30,908 bases of DNA, from the NCBI GenBank assembly GCA_902806105.1, contig CADCVI010000127.1:1-30908 (forward strand), in the 5' to 3' direction. Under the pieces are notes generated by a model. The model was not told the origin of the DNA. It made no database searches and saw nothing but the letters and a program-made list of their open reading frames with translations. The position numbers and the translations under genes are program-made. Within the stretch, counting starts at the first letter, position 1, and each line of letters starts with the position of its first letter. Positions 17,596 through 24,428 of this stretch are shown here, in pieces. This DNA comes from an uncultured Rubrobacteraceae bacterium. Its GTDB lineage: Bacteria; Actinomycetota; Rubrobacteria; Rubrobacterales; Rubrobacteraceae.

Positions 17596-17615
17596 GTTTC
17601 GATGCTCCTAGTGTG

Positions 17616-17894
17616 TCATCGCCATGTTCTCTCCACCGACCCCTCTCCTTCCAAGAGGGCGACGATCTCTTCGTCGCTCTGCCGGTCGTTCCCCTCGATA
17701 AAGCTCTTTACTTCTTGCAATTCCCAGGGGCTCAGAGCAAAGCCGTACCTCCACAGCGTAGCCTCAGCGTTGTGGGAACCATCGGCATTTCTCTTCATCC
17801 CGTTCAGAAACTCAGGCTCGTGCAACGCCAGCGTAGCCACCGCCAGGAGCGCTTCCGGCCTTCGATATTCCTCTGTGCCTCTCCCCTCGGCCAT
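17616..17894 (-). CDS. 92-residue candidate pheromone precursor, ComX-like
   Basis: A small soluble protein with no signal peptide or membrane helix. The middle part (residues 26-66) has PEFLNGMKRN, then ATLWRYGFALSPWELQEVKSF. This pattern of an N-P-E-like helix, a short lysine helix, a GF turn and an acidic helix recalls the ComX leader (YPEALKKLKN, then LIGFDVQE). The protein ends in GSVERTWR, placing Trp91 next to the C terminus; in ComX the prenylated Trp lies within the last few residues. Two other Trp residues (48 and 57) are internal. Translation start is well supported by GGGAGGAGAG immediately upstream, and a TTGACA promoter lies 41-70 bases upstream. The next gene, 20 bases on, is the isoprenyl transferase. 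It could instead be a precursor leader of another peptide type or an unrelated small regulator. The homology is by eye. Confidence 0.6.
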   Translation of the reverse strand: MAEGRGTEEYRRPEALLAVATLALHEPEFLNGMKRNADGSHNAEATLWRYGFALSPWELQEVKSFIEGNDRQSDEEIVALLEGEGSVERTWR

Positions 17895-17934
17895 ATCTCT
17901 CCTCCCTCGCTTGGGTTCGGACCTCTCAAGTTCG

Positions 17935-17964
17935 ACTATGTCTGACCGTACGAGATCCTGTCAA
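17935..17964 (-). promoter_or_regulatory. Promoter of the ComX-like/ComQ-like genes
   Basis: On the minus strand a perfect TTGACA (17959-17964) is separated by 18 bases from CATAGT (17935-17940). Transcription would begin near 17928, about 33 bases before the start codon at 17894. This is the best housekeeping-type promoter I found in the window. Confidence 0.65.
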
Positions 17965-17996
17965 GACCGCGCATCAGGTGCTATCGATGCGGGAGC

Positions 17997-18254
17997 TTAC
18001 CGAGCCGTCCAGGAAGCAACGGGAGCAGTCTGCGGGTGTTCGAGCGTCTCTGCCTCTTCCGATCTAGCAGAAGTCAAGGACATCGCGAAGGCTAGAAGCC
18101 AGGCGCCCACGACAACCACGGCTAGCAGGCCAACCCTCACGTATCTCTTCATCGTCTCGTTCGTGCCAGCTTCCTCCCCCGTCGTTCTCGCTCGCTGCTC
18201 CCTCCGATCGACGGTCTGTGGGTGTACTTGTCGATCCATCCTTTGACGTTTCAT
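17997..18254 (-). CDS. Small single-pass membrane protein with Trp-containing tail, unknown function
   Basis: An 85-residue protein. Residues 1-38 are basic and polar (probably cytoplasmic), residues about 39-60 form one membrane helix (RVGLLAVVVVGAWLLAFAMS), and a 25-residue outer tail ends in VASWTAR with Trp82 four residues from the end. The ATG at 18254 is supported by AAGGAAGTG 4-7 bases upstream. A second in-frame ATG at 18152, just ahead of the helix, would give 51 residues but lacks a well-placed ribosome site. No family is recognised. It lies between a receiver-only regulator and the candidate pheromone gene, all on one strand. The membrane segment argues against a classical ComX-type precursor, although the tail is suggestive. 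Confidence 0.55.
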   Translation of the reverse strand: MKRQRMDRQVHPQTVDRREQRARTTGEEAGTNETMKRYVRVGLLAVVVVGAWLLAFAMSLTSARSEEAETLEHPQTAPVASWTAR

Positions 18255-18388
18255 CGTCACTTCCTTGCTAGCTCTGAACTGCTCGACCACCTCTGATGGA
18301 ACTTTGCGAGAGGAGGCGCGTCGTGGCTTTGAAGTAGGAACAGTGGCGCGATCGGCTTGAGAAGCTGGGGTGTCGATGGCGCCGACTC

Positions 18389-18751
18389 CTATTCGGCGAG
18401 GCGCCTGGCCGCGGCGAGGATCTCGGCGATGGGCGTCTCCTTGGAGAGGCTCTGGTCTTTCCCCATCGTGGTCACTGCGGCGTGATGCGCCGGGTTTCCG
18501 TGCGAGAAGGTCAACAGCGCCACGCCGGGGTTGCGGTAGCGTATCTCCCGAACGATCTCCATCCCGTCCCCGTCCGGCAGGTCGAGGTCGACGATGGCTG
18601 CATCGAACCTCACGTTACGCAGCAGCTTCCGCGCCTCGGCCAACGAGCCAGCCTCGACGCTCTCCCGAAAGCCGACGCACCATTCGAGCAGGTGCGCCAG
18701 CGCCTGGCGGAACGCAGCATGGTCTTCCAGTATCAGCAGACGCTTCATCAT
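18389..18751 (-). CDS. Stand-alone receiver-domain response regulator
   Basis: A 120-residue receiver domain without an output domain. Glu9-Asp10 are the acidic pair (LLILEDHAAF), Asp55 in AIVDLDLPDGDG is the phospho-acceptor, Thr81 is the switch residue and Lys104 the conserved lysine (SLSKETPI). Such proteins act through partner proteins or as phosphate sinks. The start is one of two adjacent ATGs (18751, 18748), supported by AAGGGAGAT just upstream. It is the first gene of the minus-strand run leading to the ComQ-like and kinase genes, 134 bases ahead of the small membrane protein. A link to the downstream kinase is an inference from position. Confidence 0.85.
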   Translation of the reverse strand: MMKRLLILEDHAAFRQALAHLLEWCVGFRESVEAGSLAEARKLLRNVRFDAAIVDLDLPDGDGMEIVREIRYRNPGVALLTFSHGNPAHHAAVTTMGKDQSLSKETPIAEILAAARRLAE

Positions 18752-19017
18752 CGATCTCCCTTCGAGACGCGCCGTTCGAGCGCCCTTACTCCTCATGGCC
18801 ACTCTACGGCGGGCAATGTCCCGACCGCATGGGAGTAGAGTCCCGTTTTGCCGGGAGATATCGTGCGTGGCCGTCTCGAACAAACCTTTCTCGCCTGGCC
18901 GACCCAACCGGCGGCTGCTACCCACTCCCGCCCATAACTGGCCCCGGTCCCGGTATCCCGCAGCCGCTCAAGGCTCTGTCAACGTCACAGTTTGGCCGCT
19001 TTGCTCCGAGTCCTGAT
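18752..19017. other. Divergent intergenic region between receiver gene and phasin-like gene
   Basis: With the promoter region that follows, about 345 bases separate the two genes. On the minus strand TTGTTC and TATCTC with 17-base spacing, near 18855-18890, make a weak promoter candidate for the receiver gene. No protein is supported here. Confidence 0.35.
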
Positions 19018-19043
19018 CTTTAGGGATGAGCGCCAGGGGGTAT
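19018..19043 (+). promoter_or_regulatory. Possible sigma-B/sigma-F-type promoter of the phasin-like gene
   Basis: CTTTAG (19018-19023), 14 bases, then an exact GGGTAT (19038-19043), resembling the GTTTAA/GGGTAT stress-promoter consensus. The start would lie near 19050, about 47 bases before the ATG. A near-identical arrangement precedes the secreted protein gene at 28958. Confidence 0.45.
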
Positions 19044-19096
19044 CAAACGGCTCAGTGCAACGTAGTGTGGTGTCGAGTCGTGAAGAGAGGAGAGGC

Positions 19097-19612
19097 ATGC
19101 CGGAACGAGAGTACGATGAGGCGCAGCAGAGGATAAACGTGGATCGGGCTGGGCAGCAGTGGACGGACGCAGCCATGCAATCATTCCAGGCTTTGGCCGA
19201 CCAGACGGTAAAGCTCCAGGAGAGCAACCTCAGGCTTACCCAGAACTTCTTCCAGCAGTTCGTCGAGCAGATCCAGAGCCAGGCTCAGGACAACCAGCAG
19301 GTCACCCAGACCCTGCAACAGCAGGGCCAGCGCCAGCAGCAGGCCTTCGAGACGCTGGCGTCCGAGTCGGCGAACGCCTACTCAGATTTCCTGAACTCTG
19401 CGATGTCGTTCTACCAGCAGACGATACGACAGGCTGCACAGGCGACTCAGAGCAACCTGCAGACGGCAGGCCAGGCCATCCAGCAGGGTGCCGAAGCTAC
19501 GAGCAACGCCGCCGAGGAGGGCGGGCAGGCGACGGGCGATGCGGCCCAGGAGGCAGCGCAGGCGGCCAACCGGGCTGCCGCCAAGGGCAAAGCCGAACAG
19601 GCCAACGGGTAG
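19097..19612 (+). CDS. Phasin-like, Gln/Ala-rich helical protein
   Basis: A 171-residue hydrophilic protein without signal peptide or membrane helix, predicted almost wholly alpha-helical. Residues about 15-115 form long amphipathic helices very rich in Gln (QQWTDAAMQSFQALADQTVK, QNFFQQFVEQIQSQAQDNQQ). The C-terminal 60 residues are an Ala/Gln/Gly/Glu-rich low-complexity tail. Composition and helix pattern recall phasins (polyester-granule surface proteins) and apolipoprotein-like proteins, but no polyhydroxyalkanoate gene is nearby, so the function stays open. The ATG at 19097 follows AGAGAGGAGAGGC; upstream in-frame starts lack such a site. The possible stress promoter suggests induction in stationary phase or under stress. 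Confidence 0.7.
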   Translation: MPEREYDEAQQRINVDRAGQQWTDAAMQSFQALADQTVKLQESNLRLTQNFFQQFVEQIQSQAQDNQQVTQTLQQQGQRQQQAFETLASESANAYSDFLNSAMSFYQQTIRQAAQATQSNLQTAGQAIQQGAEATSNAAEEGGQATGDAAQEAAQAANRAAAKGKAEQANG

Positions 19613-19629
19613 ACGAGGGGACGAGGAGG

Positions 19630-19649
19630 CCCGAGGGAGCTCCTTCGGG
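19630..19649 (+). terminator. Short hairpin after the phasin-like gene
   Basis: CCCGAGGG and CCTTCGGG form an 8-base-pair stem (one G-T pair) around AGCT, 17 bases after the stop codon. It has no U-run. Confidence 0.45.
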
Positions 19650-19870
19650 GTAGCCTGGGGCTTCGCTGCCGCAGGACCCGACCCAGTGTCGACGCAAGAC
19701 CTTCGGGCTGCCCGGTAAGGGATAGGATCGAGGCGGATACCGCGGAGTAATCGGGATCTTCCCCGGTTTTTACGGTGCTCCGTAACGGAACTTCCGCGCG
19801 CGCCCCTTTGTCATGGGGTGTGGACCCGTGTTCCGGGCTGGTGAGGATCTCCTGACCAACGTCTCAAGGC

Positions 19871-19895
19871 GAGTGCCACCAGCCCGGGGGCACTC
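19871..19895. repeat. Inverted repeat, 7-base arms
   Basis: GAGTGCC and GGCACTC flank 11 bases in the convergent region between the phasin-like gene and the Opu operon. It is one of three hairpins within about 135 bases and may help stop read-through from either side. Confidence 0.4.
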
Positions 19896-19900
19896 CAGAA

Positions 19901-19935
19901 GAGAAGGGACCTTCCAGATCGGAAGGTCCCTTCTC
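19901..19935. terminator. Perfect 15-base-pair hairpin in a convergent intergenic region
   Basis: GAGAAGGGACCTTCC (19901-19915) pairs completely with GGAAGGTCCCTTCTC (19921-19935) around the loop AGATC. Read on the minus strand it is followed by TTCTGG. It probably acts as a terminator for the Opu operon, the phasin-like gene or both. The roughly 400 bases between those genes hold this and the neighbouring hairpins, but no supported gene. Confidence 0.6.
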
Positions 19936-19976
19936 CGGGTCAGGGGAGGGTCGACCTCCCGCAACCTTTACTCTCT

Positions 19977-20005
19977 GCCCCGCGCTCGCCGAAGGCTAGC
20001 GGGGC
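19977..20005 (-). terminator. Hairpin directly after the Opu operon
   Basis: GCCCCGC and GCGGGGC form a 7-base-pair stem with a partly paired interior, 9 bases beyond the stop codon of the binding-protein gene on the minus strand. It is the most likely primary terminator. Confidence 0.5.
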
Positions 20006-20014
20006 TCCGTCAGG

Positions 20015-20992
20015 TTACTCGACGAAGCCGTTGTCGGTGAGCCACTGCTCGGCGACATCCTCGGGGAGCTCGCCGTCCACGTCGACGGCGGCGTTCATCT
20101 GGGCCAGGGTCTCGTTCTCAAGCGCCTGCGATATGGGGGTAAAGACCTGGTCGAGCTGCTCGCCGTACTCGTCGTAGATCTCCTGGCGGACGTTCACGGC
20201 CGGGTTGTAGACCGGGAAGAACTTCTTGTCGTCCTCGATCACGGTGAGGTCGAGGGCCGGGATGCGGCCGTCGGTGATGAACACCTCGCCGAAGTTGCAC
20301 TCCTCGCCCTTGTCGGTCTCGGTGTAGACCACGCCGGTGTCGAAGAGCTTGACGTTCTCATCGGGGAACTCGAAGCCGTAGGTCTTCTCCATGCCCGGCA
20401 GCCCGTCATCGCGCGAGTTGAACTCGCTCTCGACGCAGACCGTCGCCTCCTCGGGCCGCTCCTCGATAAAGGCCTTCATATCCGAGAGGGTCTTGACGCC
20501 GAGGTCCTCGGCCGCCTCCGAGCGCACCGCGAGGGCGTAGGTGTTGTTCGCCGGTGCGCGTTCGAGCACCGCGAGGTCGTTCTCCTTCTCGGCCTCGACG
20601 ACCGCGTCGTACTGCTCCACGGGGTCCGGGATCGGCTTGGTGTTCTTGAGGTGGTTGATCCAGTTTGTCCCCGTGTACTCCCAGTACATGTCTATGTCGC
20701 CGGCGACGAGCGCCGCCCGCGCCGCGTCGGTGCCGGCCAGGCCGACCTGGTCCTCCGCCGTCGCACCGGTCGCCTCCAGGGCCTGGAGCGTGATCTGCCC
20801 GAGTATCAACTGCTCGGTGAAGTCCTTCGACCCGACGACGATGGTGGCGTCCGAGAGATCCACCTCGGAGAGGCTCCCGCCCCCGCCGCCGCCGCCAGTT
20901 CCGCCCCCGCCGCCGCAGCCCGCGACGGCAACCGTCATAACGGCCAGAAGGCCCACGACCCGCAGAGTAGCTTTATTCATCCGTCCCACCAT
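20015..20992 (-). CDS. opuCC: Glycine betaine/choline-type ABC transporter substrate-binding lipoprotein
   Basis: A 325-residue lipoprotein of the OpuBC/OpuCC/OsmF family. A signal peptide with a hydrophobic core ends in the lipobox VAGC, so Cys26 is the lipidated residue. It is followed by an unusual run of Gly (about 15 of the next 17 residues) as a linker. The binding domain begins with VGSKDFTEQLILGQIT, diagnostic for this family, and has the aromatic segment MYWEYTGTNW. Two in-frame ATGs are possible: 20992 directly after GAGGAGGACT, or 20980. The family binds quaternary amines such as glycine betaine, choline or carnitine; the exact ligand cannot be read here. It is the last gene of the operon. 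Confidence 0.92.
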   Translation of the reverse strand: MVGRMNKATLRVVGLLAVMTVAVAGCGGGGGTGGGGGGGSLSEVDLSDATIVVGSKDFTEQLILGQITLQALEATGATAEDQVGLAGTDAARAALVAGDIDMYWEYTGTNWINHLKNTKPIPDPVEQYDAVVEAEKENDLAVLERAPANNTYALAVRSEAAEDLGVKTLSDMKAFIEERPEEATVCVESEFNSRDDGLPGMEKTYGFEFPDENVKLFDTGVVYTETDKGEECNFGEVFITDGRIPALDLTVIEDDKKFFPVYNPAVNVRQEIYDEYGEQLDQVFTPISQALENETLAQMNAAVDVDGELPEDVAEQWLTDNGFVE

Positions 20993-21053
20993 AGTCCTCC
21001 TCAAGTTTCTTCCACGACGTGTAGCGCTGGCCGCTCGGTTCGTCAGCGCATCG

Positions 21054-21899
21054 CTACAAACCTCTTGGCTTCAGGACGTCCTCGGCGATGCCGGCCAGGT
21101 AGTCGATGCCGAGGGCCAGGACGGCGGTCAGGACGGAGCCGGTGATAAGGATCGACTCGCGGCTCGTTTTTATTCCGGTGTTGATGATGTCGCCCATCCC
21201 GCCCGCGTTGATAAACGTCGCCAGCGTCGCCGTGCCGACCACGATTATGAGCGCGGTCCTTATGCCGGCGAGCATGATCGGGACGGCGAGCGGCAGCTCG
21301 ATGCGAAACAGCACGGCTTTTTTCGTCATCCCCATGCCGCGCGCCGACTCGACGGTCGCCCGGTCCACCTGCTGTATCCCGACCATCGTGTTCGTCAGGA
21401 TCGGCAGGAACGCATAAAGAACGAGGCCGAAGACGGCTACCCTGAAGCCGGACTCGCCGAGGAGCAGCACGATCAGGACGAGCACGCCGATGGCCGGTAT
21501 CGCCTGACCGGTGCTCCCCACGGCGGTCACGTAGGGGGTCATCCAGCGCAGCGCGGGCCGCGTCAGCATCACCCCGGCCGCTACCGCGAGCACCACCACG
21601 ACCAGGGTCGCGACGACCGTGATCTGGAGGTGTCGGAAGAGCCTGCTCGTGATGACCTCTGCGTTCAGGGAGCGCCGCTCGATGCTGTCGAGCTCCAGGC
21701 TCCCCACCCACAGGTAAAGGCCAGCGCACACGAGGGCCAGGATAAGCGGCATCGTGAGGTAGCGCGCCAGCTTCCATGCCCGCGACGGACCCTTGTGTCC
21801 CGTCGTCCCGTCGGCCGCCAACGGCAGGTCGGGGACCGCAGCACCCGGCTGCGACACCCCGGCGAGCGGCGTGTCCTGCTGCTTCTGGGGGCTCCTCAC
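21054..21899 (-). CDS. Osmoprotectant ABC transporter permease (second)
   Basis: A 281-residue inner-membrane permease of the OpuB/OpuC class. After a 35-residue cytoplasmic N terminus and one helix (TMPLILALVCAGLYLW) it has a periplasmic segment, then five or six helices. The transmembrane coupling signature for the ATPase is ESARGMGMTKKAVLFRIELP followed by LAVPIMLAGIRTA. The GTG at 21899 overlaps the stop of the ATPase gene as GTGA, so translation is coupled. A longer frame reaching back to 22097 lies wholly inside the ATPase gene and is rejected. It pairs with the upstream permease to form the channel. Confidence 0.9.
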   Translation of the reverse strand: MRSPQKQQDTPLAGVSQPGAAVPDLPLAADGTTGHKGPSRAWKLARYLTMPLILALVCAGLYLWVGSLELDSIERRSLNAEVITSRLFRHLQITVVATLVVVVLAVAAGVMLTRPALRWMTPYVTAVGSTGQAIPAIGVLVLIVLLLGESGFRVAVFGLVLYAFLPILTNTMVGIQQVDRATVESARGMGMTKKAVLFRIELPLAVPIMLAGIRTALIIVVGTATLATFINAGGMGDIINTGIKTSRESILITGSVLTAVLALGIDYLAGIAEDVLKPRGL

Positions 21900-23086
21900 G
21901 CCCCGCTCCGCACCGGCTGGTCGTCGTTGTGGGGCCGCATCGTCTCTATCGCGGCCAGGACCCGCTCGAAGTCCACTACGCCCAGGTACCGGCCACGGCC
22001 ATCCACCACGATCGCCGAGCCTTTGTAGGAGGTGATCATGGTGTCCAGCGTGTCGTACAAGCTGGCGCTCTCCTCGACGATGGCGACCGCCGGCCACCCG
22101 GCGCTCCCGAGCGGGACGCTGTCCAGCGCGACGTCGTCGGCGCTCACCCAGCGCTTGGGCTTCTGCTGCCCGTCGAGGAGGAGGACGTAGTCCTTCCCGC
22201 TGCGGCGCAGCTTCTCCCGCACCGCCTCGTGGCTGTCGGCGAGACCCGCCACGGGCCAGTCCGTAGTTTCTATGTCCCGCACCCGGCTGAGGCTCAGGCG
22301 CTTGAGGGAGGCACCGGAGCCAATGAAGTTCTCGACGTAGGAGTCGGCAGGGTCGGTCAGGATGCGCTCGGGCGTGTCGTACTGGGCGATGGCGCTGCGG
22401 TCGCGCAGGATGGCGATCCGGTCGCCCATCTTTATGGCCTCGTCGATGTCGTGCGTGACGAAGACGATGGTCTTTTTTATCTCCTGCTGGAGCCTGAGGA
22501 ACTCGTCCTGGAGCCTCTCGCGGTTTATCGGGTCGACGGCGCCGAACGGCTCGTCCATGAGCATGATCGGCGGGTCGGCCGCAAGCGCCCGCGCCACCCC
22601 GATCCTCTGGCGCTGACCGCCCGAGAGCTCCTTCGGGTAGCGCCCGCGGTACGAACGCTCGATCCCGACGGTGTCCATGAGCTCGTCTATCCTGTCGGAG
22701 ATCCGCTTCTTCTCCCAGCCGAGCATCCGGGGGACGGTCGCGATGTTGTCGGCGATGGTCATGTGCGGGAAGAGGCCGATCTGCTGGATGACGTAGCCGA
22801 TGCGGCGCCTCAGCTTGTCCGCGTCGGCCCGCGTCACGTCCTCGCCCTCTATAAAGATCCTGCCGGAGCTCGGCTCGATGATCCGGTTGATCATCTTCAT
22901 CGTCGTGGTCTTGCCGCAGCCCGACGGCCCGACGAAGACGACGATCTCGCCCTCGTAGATCTCCATCGAGAGCTTCTCGACCGCGGGCTCGCTCTGCCCC
23001 GGGAAGGTCTTGGAGAGGTCCTCCAAGCGGATCATGGCCTCCCTCTTGCCGCCGGAGACCCTGCCGTTGCCGTTCGTTCCGTGCAT
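21896..23086 (-). CDS. opuCA: Osmoprotectant ABC transporter ATPase with tandem CBS domains
   Basis: A 396-residue ATPase that powers the Opu importer. The Walker A box is GPSGCGKTT, the signature is LSGGQRQRIGVARAL, Walker B is IMLMDEPFGAVDP, and the switch His is in VTHDIDEA. After about residue 260 come two CBS-like modules (KDYVLLLDG near 310, then GSAIVVDGRGRYLGVVDF near 370). In OpuA/OpuC transporters such modules sense ionic strength or bind cyclic di-AMP. The ATG at 23086 overlaps the preceding stop as TGATG and has AGGGGGA about 8 bases upstream; a TTG one codon earlier is less likely. Confidence 0.93.
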   Translation of the reverse strand: MHGTNGNGRVSGGKREAMIRLEDLSKTFPGQSEPAVEKLSMEIYEGEIVVFVGPSGCGKTTTMKMINRIIEPSSGRIFIEGEDVTRADADKLRRRIGYVIQQIGLFPHMTIADNIATVPRMLGWEKKRISDRIDELMDTVGIERSYRGRYPKELSGGQRQRIGVARALAADPPIMLMDEPFGAVDPINRERLQDEFLRLQQEIKKTIVFVTHDIDEAIKMGDRIAILRDRSAIAQYDTPERILTDPADSYVENFIGSGASLKRLSLSRVRDIETTDWPVAGLADSHEAVREKLRRSGKDYVLLLDGQQKPKRWVSADDVALDSVPLGSAGWPAVAIVEESASLYDTLDTMITSYKGSAIVVDGRGRYLGVVDFERVLAAIETMRPHNDDQPVRSGA

Positions 23087-23730
23087 CAACTTATCCCCCT
23101 AGAGGTTGTCAACCTGCCGAGTAGAGCGAATGCCGCCTCGAAGACGAGCGCGAGCACGACGATGCCGAGGACGCCGCCGAGCACCAGGTTGAGGGCGTTG
23201 GCCCCCCCTACCCTGCTGAGCCCGGAGAAGATGTCCCCCCCTAGCCCCGGCCCGTTGACGTAAGCGGCGATAGCCGCGATGCCGAGGATGAGCAGCGCCG
23301 AGACCCGGATGCCCGCGAGGATCACCGGCCACGCGAGCGGCAGCTCTATCTTCGTCAACTGCTGCCACGAGCTGAAACCCATCCCCTTCGCGCTCTCCGT
23401 AACCGCAGGATCCACGGAGCGCAACCCGACGATCGTGTTCCTCAAGATGGAGAGCACCGCGTACGCCGAGAGCGCCACCACCGTCGGCTTGTACCCGAGA
23501 CCGAGGATCGGGATCAGGAGCCCGAACAGCGCGAACGACGGTATGGTCAAGACCGCCGATGCGACCGCCAGTACGGTCTGGGCCGCCGCCGGCCTCCTGT
23601 ACGTCAACACCCCGAGCGTAACCCCAATCAGGGCCGCTATCGCCAGCGAGAGCAGCACGACCTCGGCGTGCTCGATGGAGGTCTCCAACAAGTTGTCCCA
23701 GCGCGAGGCCAGGTATTCCACGAAGCTCAC
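23086..23730 (-). CDS. Osmoprotectant ABC transporter permease (first)
   Basis: A 214-residue permease with about five or six membrane helices and the coupling loop ESAKGMGFSSWQQLTKIELP followed by LAWPVILAGIRVS. It is typical of the short OpuCB/OpuCD-type subunits. The start is GTG with a GGGGGTGGGGG stretch upstream. It is the first gene of the operon permease-ATPase-permease-binding protein and ends by sharing a base with the ATPase start. A leader of about 175 bases may precede it. Confidence 0.9.
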   Translation of the reverse strand: MSFVEYLASRWDNLLETSIEHAEVVLLSLAIAALIGVTLGVLTYRRPAAAQTVLAVASAVLTIPSFALFGLLIPILGLGYKPTVVALSAYAVLSILRNTIVGLRSVDPAVTESAKGMGFSSWQQLTKIELPLAWPVILAGIRVSALLILGIAAIAAYVNGPGLGGDIFSGLSRVGGANALNLVLGGVLGIVVLALVFEAAFALLGRLTTSRGIS

Positions 23731-23912
23731 GATGCCCCCACCCCCACAAACCGAACATGCAAAACCATGCTACCTCCCAGCGAGGACTCGACTCTGACCC
23801 GAGCCCCGGGGGGACGGCCGCACGAGACGCCGCGTATAGCTACCGCTGTCAAAAAGATATGCTTAACCCCTCCTACCTGTTTCTGGGCGCTTGCACCACG
23901 ATCAGAGGGTGA

Positions 23913-23941
23913 ATGATCCCACACAATCAATGGTTAGTCAA
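23913..23941 (-). promoter_or_regulatory. Candidate promoter of the Opu operon
   Basis: On the minus strand TTGACT (23936-23941) is 17 bases from GATCAT (23913-23918). Transcription would begin near 23906, giving a leader of about 175 bases before the first permease. The surrounding DNA is AT-rich for this window. Confidence 0.5.
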
Positions 23942-24073
23942 CAATCACGCATTTATATGCGACCTTCCGGCGCCGGCCTCGCCCGTGGCACGGTCCTCCA
24001 TCCCCGGCGGGTGTAGACTTGGCGGAGGATCGGTATAACCCCGTGGTCGTCCGATACTTGAGGAGAAAGGCCG

Positions 24074-24301
24074 ATGAGGAAGCGTTTGCGGGATCTGTCC
24101 GGGGTGGGGCAGAGCGTGGGGGTCGACGGGAGTGGCATCCGGGCCGCCCCCGAGAGCGACCCCGCCAGCGCGGTCTTCGAGCTCTACCCTTCGGCGGACC
24201 GCAAGGAATTCCCGGAACTCGGGGACCACAGGAAGCCTTGCCCCGCTCCGGCTCCCACGAGGTCCTTGAGTAGGCGGGCAGGGGCTCGCCGTTGGTCCTG
24301 A
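24074..24301 (+). CDS. Small hypothetical protein
   Basis: A possible 75-residue protein. The ATG follows TTGAGGAGAAAGGCCG, a good ribosome site, and the first 55 or so codons show the strong third-position GC bias of real genes here. The sequence is basic at the start (MRKRLRDLSGVGQS), then acidic and Pro-rich (AVFELYPSADRKEFPELGDH), with a less convincing Arg/Ser/Pro end. No membrane helix, signal peptide or known family is seen. It occupies the middle of a 700-base interval between the Opu operon and gnd. The rest of that interval (24302-24428) probably contains the leader of the gnd operon, but I could not fix a promoter. Confidence 0.35.
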   Translation: MRKRLRDLSGVGQSVGVDGSGIRAAPESDPASAVFELYPSADRKEFPELGDHRKPCPAPAPTRSLSRRAGARRWS

Positions 24302-24428
24302 GAGCCCCCGCAAACCGTGGCGAACAAGGGCTACCGGACGAGGTGCCGCTCGGCACAGATGAGGGCTGGGAGCCACTGATGGCAGCGTTTGGGGAGCCGG
24401 ATGGCTCTCCGACCAGAGGGAGGAATAC

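Noticed and set aside
21900..22097. Longer N terminus of the second Opu permease
   Set aside because: It lies inside the ATPase gene and is Arg/Gly-rich; the GTGA junction gives the natural start.
21776..23263. Long plus-strand frame opposite the Opu ATPase and permease genes
   Set aside because: Shadow of the ABC transporter genes; low-complexity composition and no motifs.
23847..23852. TTGACA on the minus strand as the Opu promoter
   Set aside because: No acceptable -10 hexamer occurs 16-19 bases downstream; the TTGACT/GATCAT pair further upstream fits better.
24019..24273. Alternative plus-strand frame starting at a TTG before the small hypothetical gene
   Set aside because: It lacks a ribosome site and turns Arg/Gly/Pro-rich. 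The overlapping frame from 24074 has a better start and codon bias.
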